From Mycolicibacterium holsaticum DSM 44478 = JCM 12374 (GTDB lineage: Bacteria > Actinomycetota > Actinomycetes > Mycobacteriales > Mycobacteriaceae), in NCBI RefSeq assembly GCF_019645835.1, contig NZ_CP080998.1:3472001-3536000 (forward strand): a stretch of DNA of 64,000 bases. Direction: 5' to 3'. Both the position numbers and the translations under genes were made by a program. Below, piece by piece: positions 1 through 8,233 of this stretch (within the stretch, counting starts at the first letter, position 1; the number at the start of each line of letters is the position of its first letter). A model generated the notes under the pieces. That model ran no database searches. It saw only the letters and a list, made by a program, of their open reading frames with translations, and had not been told where the DNA came from.

Positions 1-1
1 G

Positions 2-1081
2 TTGCTTCGGCGTTACCACGAGGATCTCGACCGCATCGCCGAAGAAGCCCTCAACCGCCTCGACGATCCGACCTCGCTGTCGGCCTTCGACCGGATCGTG
101 GAGTTGGGCGCGGCGATCGCCCAGTGCGCCGTGACACACAGCGCGGCGCTGCAGATGACGTTCTACGAGGCGCCGACCTCCAACCCCGAACTCGCTGCGC
201 TGGCCCAGCAGCGCCCGGCGGCGATCCTCGAAGCGATGGTGCAGACGCTGCGGGCCGCCCGCTGGAACGGATATCTGCGGCCCGACGTCGATCTGCCGAT
301 CCTTGCCGACCGGATCGTCCAGTCGATGCGACAGGTCGGCCTCGACGTCATCAGGCACAGTGCGGGTGCCGACAAGGCCGCGGCCCTGTTGTGCCGAATC
401 CTGCTGGAGGGACTGGCGACTGTCCCGCCCAGCGATGCCGACCTCGATCGCTCTGCGGCGTTCATCGCCGCCGACGACGCCGTGAAGTCGTGGATCGAAG
501 AGAAAGAGTCCGCACCGAACGACAAGGCCGCACACGTACGCGCGGTCGCACGCACCGAGTTCGGCCGAAAAGGCTACGAGGTCACCACGATCCGCGATAT
601 CGCCTCGGCGGCGGGCCTGGGTACCGGAACGGTGTACCGCTTGATCGGCTCGAAAGAGGAGCTGTTGGCGTCGATCATGCAGTCGTTCGGCGAGAAGGTG
701 GCCGAGGTGGGCTGGACCAGCGTGCTGCGGTCCGACGCGTCGGCGATCGAGAAGCTGGATGCGTTGAGTTGGATCCACACCAATGCCCTCGCCCACTTCG
801 GCGACGAGTTCCGGATCCAGCTCGCGTGGATGCGGCAGTCGCCACCCGACACCCCCAACATCGCGTGGCTGTTCACCAAACGCGTCAGACAGATGAAAGC
901 CCTACTCGCCGCGGGGGTTCGGTCAGGTGAGATCACCATCGACGGTCCGTCCAACGAGATGCTGGCCCGCATCGTCATCGGCGTCTCGTGGATCCCGGAG
1001 AACCTTCTGCGAGATCTCGGCACCCGCGCATCCCAGATCCATGTCCGCGACACGCTGTTGCGCGGGGTCACTGCGCGTTAG
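2..1081 (+). CDS. Tandem TetR-family transcriptional regulator (5' end outside window)
   Basis: The frame is already open at the window edge, so the true start lies upstream. The visible 359 residues are two TetR units in one chain. Residues 1-165 look like a ligand-binding helical domain whose own helix-turn-helix would be upstream. Residues 174-221 form a second complete TetR DNA-binding domain (FGRKGYEVTTIRDIASAAGL then GTGTVYRLIGSKEEL), followed by a second effector domain. Double TetR fusions occur in actinobacteria. It ends tail to tail with the P450 gene, overlapping it by 4 bp. Inference: it may regulate the neighbouring P450 operon; the effector is unknown. Confidence 0.85.
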   Translation: MLRRYHEDLDRIAEEALNRLDDPTSLSAFDRIVELGAAIAQCAVTHSAALQMTFYEAPTSNPELAALAQQRPAAILEAMVQTLRAARWNGYLRPDVDLPILADRIVQSMRQVGLDVIRHSAGADKAAALLCRILLEGLATVPPSDADLDRSAAFIAADDAVKSWIEEKESAPNDKAAHVRAVARTEFGRKGYEVTTIRDIASAAGLGTGTVYRLIGSKEELLASIMQSFGEKVAEVGWTSVLRSDASAIEKLDALSWIHTNALAHFGDEFRIQLAWMRQSPPDTPNIAWLFTKRVRQMKALLAAGVRSGEITIDGPSNEMLARIVIGVSWIPENLLRDLGTRASQIHVRDTLLRGVTAR

Positions 1082-2274
1082 CCGACCGTGATGGGCAGCT
1101 TGCCCCACCCTCGTACGCTCGACGTGTGCGCCATGGCGGCGTTGTCGTAGTCGACCTCCCACTCCGGCCAGCGCCTCAGCATCTCCTCGAGTGCGACCCT
1201 GGCCTGCATCCGGGCCAGCGACGAGCCGAGGCAGAAGTGCAGGCCCTGGCCGAACGACAGGTGTGCTCCGGTGCGATGGATGTCGAAACTCTCACCGTCG
1301 GGGTAGCGCCGCTCGTCTCGGTTGGCAGAGCCGTTGAGCAACAACATCACCGAACCCTCGGGGATCTTCTGCCCATAGCTCTCGGTGTCACGCGCGACAT
1401 AGCGGGCCTGCACGGGCGACGGCGCCTGGTAGCGCAGCACCTCCTCGATCGCCCGGGGAATCAACGAGAAATCCTCGACGAGTTCGCGGCGCTGATCGGG
1501 ATGCTCGGCGAGCATCTGCGCGATGAAACCGATCAGCCGTGTGGTGGTCTCGTTGCCGGCGCCGGCGATCATGCTGGTGTAGGTCAGCACTTCGATACGC
1601 GACAGGGGTCGCAGCTCGCCGTCCTCTTCGACCTCGGCGGTGAGCAACTGGGTCATCAGATCGTCTGACGGGTTTTCAGCCCGCCATTCGATGTAGTCGG
1701 CGAACAGCTGATAGGCGTTCTCGAACGCGGCTTGCGATACCGCCCGAAAGCTTCCCTCTTTCAGCCCGATCGAAGCATCGGTGTTGTCGCGGATCTGCTG
1801 CTGGCCCTCCTCGGGGATGCCCAGCAGGTAACCGATGGTCCGCATCGGAATCAGCGCGCCGAAATCACCGATCACGTCGAAACTGGTTGCCCCGGCGAGC
1901 GCGTCGAGCGCTCGGACACAGAATCCGCGGGTCAGCGGTTCGATGGCGTCCATCCGGCGCGGCGTGAACACCCTCGACAGCACCCGACGATGGATGTCGT
2001 GCAGTGGCGGGTCCTCGAACAGGATCACCCCCGGCGGCACCTCGACGCCACTCATGATGATGTCCATGGTGGTGCCCTTGCCCGAGCGGTAGGTGTCCCA
2101 GTCGTGCAGCCCCTGGGCGACGTCGTCGTAGCGGCTCAGCGCGTAGAAGTTGTACTTCTCGTTGTAATAGAGCGGCGCCTCGTCGCGCATCCGCTTCCAG
2201 ACCGGATACGGATCGTCATCGATGGCGAAATCGAAGGGGTCGTAGTACAGGTCGACGGTGCTCGCGCCGGTCAT
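1078..2274 (-). CDS. Cytochrome P450
   Basis: A complete 398-residue soluble bacterial P450 that would oxidise a hydrophobic substrate using electrons from a ferredoxin. The I-helix oxygen-binding motif AGAGNETT is at residues 237-244, the K-helix ExxR at 278-281, and the haem loop FGQGLHFCLG at 341-350 with Cys348 as thiolate ligand. The ATG at 2274 overlaps the TGA of the upstream LLM remnant (ATGA), so it is the last gene of a coupled minus-strand operon with a DapB-like enzyme. No ferredoxin gene is adjacent. The CYP family and substrate cannot be told from sequence alone. Confidence 0.95.
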   Translation of the reverse strand: MTGASTVDLYYDPFDFAIDDDPYPVWKRMRDEAPLYYNEKYNFYALSRYDDVAQGLHDWDTYRSGKGTTMDIIMSGVEVPPGVILFEDPPLHDIHRRVLSRVFTPRRMDAIEPLTRGFCVRALDALAGATSFDVIGDFGALIPMRTIGYLLGIPEEGQQQIRDNTDASIGLKEGSFRAVSQAAFENAYQLFADYIEWRAENPSDDLMTQLLTAEVEEDGELRPLSRIEVLTYTSMIAGAGNETTTRLIGFIAQMLAEHPDQRRELVEDFSLIPRAIEEVLRYQAPSPVQARYVARDTESYGQKIPEGSVMLLLNGSANRDERRYPDGESFDIHRTGAHLSFGQGLHFCLGSSLARMQARVALEEMLRRWPEWEVDYDNAAMAHTSSVRGWGKLPITVG

Positions 2275-2561
2275 TGGTTACTCCCTCTGGTAGTCGTCAG
2301 TTCACCGACGCGCTTGCGGTACGGCCACGCGACGTCGGGGCGGTATGCCGCCACACAGCGGCGAAAGATTGAGCAGCGGCCGAGATTCCGGCCGAGGCTT
2401 CGTTTCCGGGATTGCACCTGGCATACATCTGGGTATCGTGGAGCAGGTGCCACGTTGAGCATCAACCGCTCGGTCCGCGCCGCGATCGCCGCCGCATAGA
2501 GGTCGGTGGTCGGGGCGCCGAACTCAGGTGCGCGCATATCGCACCGAATCGAGAACACCAC
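2271..2561 (-). pseudogene. Internally deleted LLM-family flavin-dependent oxidoreductase (remnant 1)
   Basis: This 96-codon frame begins like a luciferase-like monooxygenase (IRCDMRAPEFGAPTTDLYAA). It then jumps to AARTERLMLNVA, which in intact members follows an EHH-containing segment, and ends with a degraded form of the family C-terminus (RPDVAWPYRKRVGE). Full-length members have roughly 300 residues, so most of the barrel is missing. A Shine-Dalgarno GGAGGG precedes the GTG start, and the TGA overlaps the P450 ATG by 4 bp. It lies 10 bp after the DapB-like gene. Family assignment is from remembered N- and C-terminal signatures. It cannot encode an active barrel. Confidence 0.7.
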
Positions 2562-2571
2562 AACCCTCCGA

Positions 2572-3645
2572 TCAATCGAAAGCGTTGCGCGGCAGCGTAT
2601 TCGGCAGGTCCAACGAGCTCAGCAGGCCGGCAGGCGCGTCGACCACATAGGGGATGGCATTGACGACCCGCATCGCCGTGGCGGTCATCGCGGCGTGGCC
2701 CGCGCCGTGCCCCTCGGCGGCGCCCATGTTCATCGCGCAGTGGATGTCGGGATCCCCCTCGATGTCGACGCGGTAGGTGGCGTCGAACTCCGATGCCTGC
2801 CAATCCGGCGCCACGTCGCGCGCCATCCGGATGATGTGCTCGACGACGATGGCCTCCCGGCCGTTGACCACGCCCGCGGCTCGGGTGCTCACCGCACCGC
2901 ACGTGCCGGCTTTGATCGTCCCGAACGCGACCTCGATGTCCCTGTCGGTGAGCCGCCGGTCGAAAGCGCCGCGGACCTCCTCGACCTCAACCCCGAGGCC
3001 CGCTGCCATCAGGTGAATCGGGGCCCGCCAGGCCATTTCGATGAACCCCGGCGTCTTCATCAGCGGTTCGAAATCGAGCGGATGGCCGAAGCCCATCCCG
3101 TTCATCATCACGTCGGCCACCGGATAATGGTCGTTGAGTGCGACCTCGGTGACCTTCAGACACCGGATCGTCTTCGACTGGGTCGCGAGCAACAGCGCGA
3201 GCTGGTCGGAGCCGAACCCGGGGAAGATGCCGGAGGCGTAGAACGAGGCATTGCCCGCCCTGGCCGCCTTCTCCAACTGGTCGCGCCAGTCGGGCGAGTA
3301 GTACGCGGGCGGATAGATCAGGGTCGTCGACGTCGTCGATACCACGTTGATCCCGGCTTCGAGCAGCTTGAGGTAGTCCGGCACCGCGCCGGCGTCGCGT
3401 TCCGGCCCGCTGGCGGCGTACACGACACAGTCGGGCCGCATGGCGATGAGCGCATCGGCGTCGTTGGTCGCGGCCACCCCGATCGGGCTCCCGCCGGCCA
3501 ACTCCCCGGCGTCCCTGCCGATTTTCTCCTCGGAGTGCACCCATACCCCGACGAGGTCGAGATCGGGTCTGCGCCGGATCGCGTCGATCGCAATCGATCC
3601 GACACCTCCGGTGGACCAGACCACGGTTCGCAGCGGTGATGTCAC
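2572..3645 (-). CDS. Dihydrodipicolinate reductase-like NAD(P)-binding oxidoreductase (copy 1)
   Basis: 357 residues with an N-terminal Rossmann fold (VVWSTGGVGSIAIDAI, about residues 8-23) and the DapB-like C-terminal fold. Mycobacteria carry many such proteins, loosely annotated as dihydrodipicolinate reductase; they are related to 2,4-diaminopentanoate dehydrogenases and are not the lysine-pathway DapB. The GTG start at 3645 forms a GTGA overlap with the stop of the upstream LLM remnant, and the next remnant follows 10 bp after the stop, so this gene is the intact core of a P450 operon. It is a close relative of the divergent gene at 3969 and more distant from the one at 49318. Substrate unknown. 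Confidence 0.85.
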   Translation of the reverse strand: MTSPLRTVVWSTGGVGSIAIDAIRRRPDLDLVGVWVHSEEKIGRDAGELAGGSPIGVAATNDADALIAMRPDCVVYAASGPERDAGAVPDYLKLLEAGINVVSTTSTTLIYPPAYYSPDWRDQLEKAARAGNASFYASGIFPGFGSDQLALLLATQSKTIRCLKVTEVALNDHYPVADVMMNGMGFGHPLDFEPLMKTPGFIEMAWRAPIHLMAAGLGVEVEEVRGAFDRRLTDRDIEVAFGTIKAGTCGAVSTRAAGVVNGREAIVVEHIIRMARDVAPDWQASEFDATYRVDIEGDPDIHCAMNMGAAEGHGAGHAAMTATAMRVVNAIPYVVDAPAGLLSSLDLPNTLPRNAFD

Positions 3646-3827
3646 GAGTCCTCCTGTCGTTCATACACGTTCGCACGCGACCACGGGACGCCGCCGCACA
3701 GCGGAAGCAATGGCAGCGGCCGGCCCGCACGGATGTATGCGGCGGCCTCGTCGATGACGGTCGCGTAGAGGTCCGTGGTGGCTGCGCCACCCTCGGGTGC
3801 CCGCATGTCGCACCGCAGCGTGAACAT
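3642..3827 (-). pseudogene. Internally deleted LLM-family flavin-dependent oxidoreductase (remnant 2)
   Basis: A 61-codon frame with the LLM N-terminus (FTLRCDMRAPEGGAATTDLY) joined at about residue 27 to the family C-terminal element (AAYIRAGRPLPLLPLCGGVP), so about 240 codons are missing. It is the first gene of the P450 operon, starts at an ATG, and its TGA overlaps the GTG of the DapB-like gene by 4 bp. Together with remnant 1 this makes two independently shortened paralogues in one operon. The last 13 residues look degraded. Family assignment rests on recognising the end signatures; no alignment was run. Confidence 0.7.
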
Positions 3828-3895
3828 CAGCGCCGCGTCCGGCAGGTGGTCACGCCGACCGACTATAACCTAAATTTTGTTCTGCTTTCCGATTT

Positions 3896-3911
3896 AATAG
3901 TGAATACTATT
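3896..3911. promoter_or_regulatory. Candidate operator, inverted repeat in divergent promoter region
   Basis: AATAGT-GAAT-ACTATT is a perfect 6-bp inverted repeat with a 4-bp spacer. It lies in a locally AT-rich stretch (3860-3915) between the P450 operon (leftward, first start at 3827) and the second DapB-like gene (rightward, start at 3969). The size and symmetry suit a TetR-type dimer. It does not match the KstR or KstR2 consensus as I know them. The double-TetR protein at the left end is a possible but unproven partner. Confidence 0.45.
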
Positions 3912-3968
3912 CTCGACGCCTATATTCGTACCAAGCAGTCTCCTGGGCGCTCCCGAGAAGGAGGGGTG

Positions 3969-5075
3969 ATGACAGACGGTACGTACCGCGTGGTGGTTTG
4001 GTCGACGGGCGGAATCGGCGCGATCGCCATCCGCGCCATCGAGCGGCGGCCCAATCTGGAGCTCGTGGGCGTGTGGGTGCACTCCCCCGACAAGGACGGC
4101 AAGGACGCCGGCGAACTCACCAACGGCGATCCGATCGGGCTCAAAGCCACCACCGACGCCGACGCGTTGATCGCGCTCAAGCCCGACTGCGTCATCTATG
4201 CGGCCAGCGGACCCGAGCGTGACGCGCTGGCGATCCCGGACTACGTGAAACTGCTGGCCGCGGGCATCAACGTCGTGACGACCAGCACCACCCGCCTGGT
4301 CAACCCGCATGCCTACGAACCGGCCGAGTGGCGCGATCAACTCACCGCCGCGGCGAAGGAAGGCCAGGTCTCGCTGTACGCCTCGGGTATCGAGCCGGGC
4401 TTCGCCGCCGACTACCTGCCGCTCGTGTTGTCGACGCAGTCCAGTCAGATCGAGAAGATCTACGCCAACGAGATCGCCCTGTACGACGACTACGGGGTGG
4501 CCGACATCATGAGCGACGCAATGGGTTTCGGCCGGCCCCTCGACTACGACCCGTGGATCGCGATCCCCGGTGCAATCGCAGGCGAGTGGCAGGGACAAAT
4601 CCGCATGATGGCCGACGCGCTCGGCGTCGAGGTGACCGAGGTGCGGGAGAAGTTCGATCGACAGGTGACCAACCGCACGCTGCAGGTCGCGATGGGCACC
4701 GTCGAGGCAGGCACCTGCGGTGCCCTGCGGATGCAGGCCATCGGCGTGGTCGACGGGGTGGAGGCGATCGTCATCGAACACGTCACCAGGCTCGCACCCG
4801 ACGTGGCCCCCGACTGGCCGCAGGGCAACGGCGACCTCTCCTACCGTGTGGTGATCACCGGCCAACCCGATATCGAGTGCACGCTCACACCCACCATCCG
4901 TGACCGCAAGAAGGCCGCCATCGAGCACATGACCTCCGGCGCGGGCGCCATGGTCGCCACCGCGATGCGGGTGGTCAACGCGGTACCGTATGTCGTTGCC
5001 GCACAACCGGGGCTACTCAGCGCGGTCGACCTGCCGTTGACGATTCCGCAGCACGCGTTCAATCCACGCGGGTGA
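3969..5075 (+). CDS. Dihydrodipicolinate reductase-like NAD(P)-binding oxidoreductase (copy 2)
   Basis: 368 residues, Rossmann motif VVWSTGGIGAIAIRAI near the N-terminus, and the same architecture as the divergent copy at 2572, with long shared segments such as DCVIYAASGPERDA. The ATG at 3969 is chosen because GAAGGAG ends 5 bp before it; the frame is open further upstream, but that stretch lacks a ribosome site and family similarity. The gene is transcribed away from the P450 operon across a shared 141-bp control region and overlaps the convergent secreted-protein gene by 17 bp. An oxidoreductase role is inferred from the fold; substrate unknown. Confidence 0.85.
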   Translation: MTDGTYRVVVWSTGGIGAIAIRAIERRPNLELVGVWVHSPDKDGKDAGELTNGDPIGLKATTDADALIALKPDCVIYAASGPERDALAIPDYVKLLAAGINVVTTSTTRLVNPHAYEPAEWRDQLTAAAKEGQVSLYASGIEPGFAADYLPLVLSTQSSQIEKIYANEIALYDDYGVADIMSDAMGFGRPLDYDPWIAIPGAIAGEWQGQIRMMADALGVEVTEVREKFDRQVTNRTLQVAMGTVEAGTCGALRMQAIGVVDGVEAIVIEHVTRLAPDVAPDWPQGNGDLSYRVVITGQPDIECTLTPTIRDRKKAAIEHMTSGAGAMVATAMRVVNAVPYVVAAQPGLLSAVDLPLTIPQHAFNPRG

Positions 5076-5550
5076 GCGTGAACGGCATCTCGATGTCGAG
5101 AACCTTGTTGAAACCACACGCGCCACTTGGCCCTTCGGTCCTGTCCCACCCCCCGTACTGACCGGGCACCGCGGGGTAACCCACCCAGAAGATGAAGGAT
5201 TGCCGCCCCGGGTATGCCGTGCCGTCGATGCACGGCTCCCAGTTCTCGATGGTGTGAGTGACTTTCCAACGCCCGCTCAGGTAGACCAGATCTCCGCTCC
5301 AGCCGTGGTCGCTGACCACCCGGCCGGTGCAATCCTGGTAGGTCGTGCACGTCGACGTGATGGTCCACCTCTGGTGCACGCTCTTCTCGTCGTGGCGGGA
5401 GTCATTCGTCTTCGCCCACCGGCCGTCGGAGAACGCGGCGTAGGTGCCGTTGAGCGCCACCTCGTCATGGGCCTGTGCGGGGGCCGCCGTACCGGCGGAC
5501 CACAGCATCACCGCTGCCGCCACGCTCGCCACCATCCGAACCCGCATCAT
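5059..5550 (-). CDS. Secreted hypothetical protein coupled to the mce operon
   Basis: 163 residues. Residues 1-28 are a signal peptide (hydrophobic core VASVAAAVMLWSAG, cleavage likely after AQA). The mature part is rich in Trp, Tyr and Gly and has several cysteines (STCTTYQDC, EPCIDG, GACGF), suggesting disulfides in an exported domain. I do not recognise a named domain. The ATG at 5550 overlaps the mceF stop by 4 bp (ATGA), so it is translated as the seventh gene of the mce operon. Small exported proteins often accompany mce operons. Function unknown. Confidence 0.8.
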   Translation of the reverse strand: MMRVRMVASVAAAVMLWSAGTAAPAQAHDEVALNGTYAAFSDGRWAKTNDSRHDEKSVHQRWTITSTCTTYQDCTGRVVSDHGWSGDLVYLSGRWKVTHTIENWEPCIDGTAYPGRQSFIFWVGYPAVPGQYGGWDRTEGPSGACGFNKVLDIEMPFTLTRVD

Positions 5551-7061
5551 CGTTGCCCCTTGAACACCAGGTCTTGCCAGTTCTTCGGCGGGTCGACGAG
5601 GTCGGTCTGGTGGCCGACCGTGCCGTCCGGGGTGGCGAACTGGCCGGTCTGCGGGTCGTAATGTGCAATCGCCACCGACGGTCCCGGCGTGGAATCCTTG
5701 GCATCCAAGGAGTTTGGTGTCGCAGGAACAGCGGCTGCCGGCGGTGGGCCCTGCGGCGGCGGGGTGCCCTCGATCGGAGCGTGAATGTTCTCCTGAAAGC
5801 TCACCCGGTCATCGGGCGGCACCCCCTGCGCGATCAGGTTCGGATCGATCGGCGCCGGGCCGAGGCTGTGCTCGCGCATCGCGAGCGGTCGATAGGGCTC
5901 GTCGCTGTAACAGATCTCGACCGTGGGTGCGCGCTTACCGGGCACGCCCATGCACGGCGCATTGCGGGCTCCCCGGACCACGATCGGCGAGTCCTGGGGC
6001 AGCTTGCAGTAGATGCCGTCCGGGGTGTCGAGCGTGGTGGTGTCTGCGGGGCTGCGCCAGGACGACGGCGGCAGGAACCCGACCGTACACGGATTGGGGT
6101 CGGCGATCTGGATGCGGAAGTCGCCCAACGGGATACCCGTCGGGTTGTTCTCCGGCGACGAGGCCAACGTGTTGGCCACAAACGGTGGTAGCAACACCAG
6201 AACCTGTTCGAGGGAGGGCCGGTAGGTCACCGCGACCTGGCCGAAGGTGGTGAGGTTGGCCAGCAGCACCGGCAGGGTCGGCTTGACCTGGTTGAGCAAC
6301 TGTGAGACCTCCTTGGCCGCCTCGGGTCCGCGCTGCAACAGCGTGCGTATCTGCGGGTCGTTGGTCACCACCTGGCCGGTGATGCCCGCCAGGCTGCGCG
6401 CCCACAACTCCAACGCGTCGGTGGTCTGCGCCTGCGAAACCAGCAGGGGCCGCGTGTCTTCAACCAGGGTGGCCGACCGCTGCGCCACCGAGTTCAGATC
6501 GCTCGAGATCCGCGACGAGCTGTCGACCAGCGAACCCAATTCGTAGCCCGTCTCGCCGAACGCGGTGAACGATTCGTCGATCAAACCGCTCAGGCTGTCC
6601 TTCGGGATGCTGTTGAGCAGGGCGCTGACCTGATCGAGCATCGGACTGACCTGTTGCGGAATTCTGGTGTCAGCCATCGCGATGACCGACCCGTCCTGCA
6701 GATACGGCGGCGAGTCGGTGCGCGGCAGCAGTTCGACGTACTGCTCGCCGACCGCGGACACGCTGCGCACCTCGACCACCAGATCGGCGGGGATCTTCGG
6801 TGAGGTGTCCAGCGATAGGGTTGCGGTGGCATGGGTGCGTGACACGTCCATCGCCGTCACCTTGCCGATCTGTACCCCTCGATAGGTGACGTTGGCGAAG
6901 CGGTACAGACCGCCCGAGGCGGGCAGCTCCAGCTTCACCGTGAGCCGCCCGACACCCAGCAGCGTAGGCACCTGCATGTACGTGAACACCATCACCAGCA
7001 CGCCGACGATCGAGGCGATCGTGAAGATCACCAACTGAATCCGGACCAACCGCGACAGCAT
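5547..7061 (-). CDS. mceF: Mce family protein, MceF position
   Basis: 504 residues. One N-terminal membrane anchor (about residues 9-28), then an MlaD/MCE beta domain (about 38-115) carrying YRGVQIGKV, a long helical region, and a Pro-rich tail near the C-terminus. MCE proteins form periplasmic tunnels that carry lipids for an ABC importer. The start at 7061 is preferred to an upstream in-frame codon because it overlaps the mceE stop by one base (TGATG). It is the sixth and last mce gene, coupled to the secreted protein downstream. The YrbE permeases it would normally work with are absent from this window. Confidence 0.9.
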   Translation of the reverse strand: MLSRLVRIQLVIFTIASIVGVLVMVFTYMQVPTLLGVGRLTVKLELPASGGLYRFANVTYRGVQIGKVTAMDVSRTHATATLSLDTSPKIPADLVVEVRSVSAVGEQYVELLPRTDSPPYLQDGSVIAMADTRIPQQVSPMLDQVSALLNSIPKDSLSGLIDESFTAFGETGYELGSLVDSSSRISSDLNSVAQRSATLVEDTRPLLVSQAQTTDALELWARSLAGITGQVVTNDPQIRTLLQRGPEAAKEVSQLLNQVKPTLPVLLANLTTFGQVAVTYRPSLEQVLVLLPPFVANTLASSPENNPTGIPLGDFRIQIADPNPCTVGFLPPSSWRSPADTTTLDTPDGIYCKLPQDSPIVVRGARNAPCMGVPGKRAPTVEICYSDEPYRPLAMREHSLGPAPIDPNLIAQGVPPDDRVSFQENIHAPIEGTPPPQGPPPAAAVPATPNSLDAKDSTPGPSVAIAHYDPQTGQFATPDGTVGHQTDLVDPPKNWQDLVFKGQR

Positions 7062-8233
7062 CAGCCACCGCCCCCGGGTTCCCACGGCGCCGGAGCCGCA
7101 TTCGGGATCGGTCCGAACGGCGGTGAGGTACCGACGCCCAGCGGGAACTTCGTGTAGTAGGCGTCGTAGCCGGGATCACCCGGTGCGGGGATCAACGACG
7201 CCCGGTCCTGTCCCAGCCGGGTTCCGAGCAGCAGGCCCCGCTTGATGCGGGAATTCGTGAGATCCACCGTCACGAACAGGTTCATGTAGTCACCGCGCAC
7301 ACCGCGGTCGATGATGTTCTGGGTCAGGGGGAACGTCGGCAGGTAGGCCAGCGCGCTGTCGATCTCCGGTCCGACGTCGGCCAGCGCACGCAAAGTCGGC
7401 TCGAGATTCTGCAGGTTCTTCACCAGATCGGCGTGCGTGTCGTTCACGAGCCCGGAGACGGTGTCGCTGAACTCCCCGAGCCGCGCCAGCGCCGTGGTGA
7501 TCTTCGGCCGTTCCCGCAGCAGGACGTCCAGGGCCGGCGGAATCTTGTTCAGCGCCCGGGTGAGCACTTCCTGCTGGCTGCCGAGCCGCTCGGAGAACCG
7601 GTTCAGTTCCTCGATAATCGCGATGATGTTGTCGCGCTGTTCGTACAGGGTCCCGACGAACGTGTCGAGCCGGGTGATCAAATCTCGCACCACATCTTTG
7701 CGGCCCGACAGTGCGGCGTTGAAATTGCCGATGATGTCGCCGATCTGGCCGAGCCCGCCGCCGTTGACGACGGCCGCCAGCGCGGACAACGTCTGTTCGG
7801 TCGACGGGTAGGTCGACGAGGCGGTCAAACCGATTGTCGCGCCGGGCGACAGCCGCCCGCTCGGGGCTTCACCGGGCGGTGGATCCAGCGCGACGTGCAT
7901 CGAGCCCAACAGGCTGGTCTGCCCGACCGTCGCCACCGCGTTGGCCGGCACTACGACATCCGGTTGCAACGACACCTCGAGGTCGACATGCCAGCCGTGC
8001 AACCTCATCGCGCCGACGCTGCCGACCACGACGTCGTCGATCATCACCGGTGAATTGGACTCCAGTGTCCCGACATTGGCGAGTTCGACGTGATACACCT
8101 GCGCGTCGGGCCCGCGCCCCACCGCACCGGGCAGCGGTAGGGAGTTCACCCCGTCAAACGCGCAGCCGGTGGCGGTCATGGCCACGGTCAAGCCGGCCGC
8201 CAACATCCGCCGTCCCACGCGCATACCGATCAC
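7061..8233 (-). CDS. mceE: Mce family lipoprotein, MceE position (LprK-like)
   Basis: 390 residues from GTG 8233, whose GTGA overlaps the mceD stop; an ATG nine bases on is the alternative. The N-terminal hydrophobic stretch ends in ATGC, a lipobox with a permissive -3 residue, so Cys is the likely lipidation site, as expected for the fifth gene of every mce operon. The MCE domain follows (NSPVMIDDVVVGSVGAMRLH), then a helical domain with leucine-rich segments. Presumed role: lipid-anchored subunit of an Mce lipid-transport tunnel. Cargo unknown. Confidence 0.9.
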   Translation of the reverse strand: MIGMRVGRRMLAAGLTVAMTATGCAFDGVNSLPLPGAVGRGPDAQVYHVELANVGTLESNSPVMIDDVVVGSVGAMRLHGWHVDLEVSLQPDVVVPANAVATVGQTSLLGSMHVALDPPPGEAPSGRLSPGATIGLTASSTYPSTEQTLSALAAVVNGGGLGQIGDIIGNFNAALSGRKDVVRDLITRLDTFVGTLYEQRDNIIAIIEELNRFSERLGSQQEVLTRALNKIPPALDVLLRERPKITTALARLGEFSDTVSGLVNDTHADLVKNLQNLEPTLRALADVGPEIDSALAYLPTFPLTQNIIDRGVRGDYMNLFVTVDLTNSRIKRGLLLGTRLGQDRASLIPAPGDPGYDAYYTKFPLGVGTSPPFGPIPNAAPAPWEPGGGG

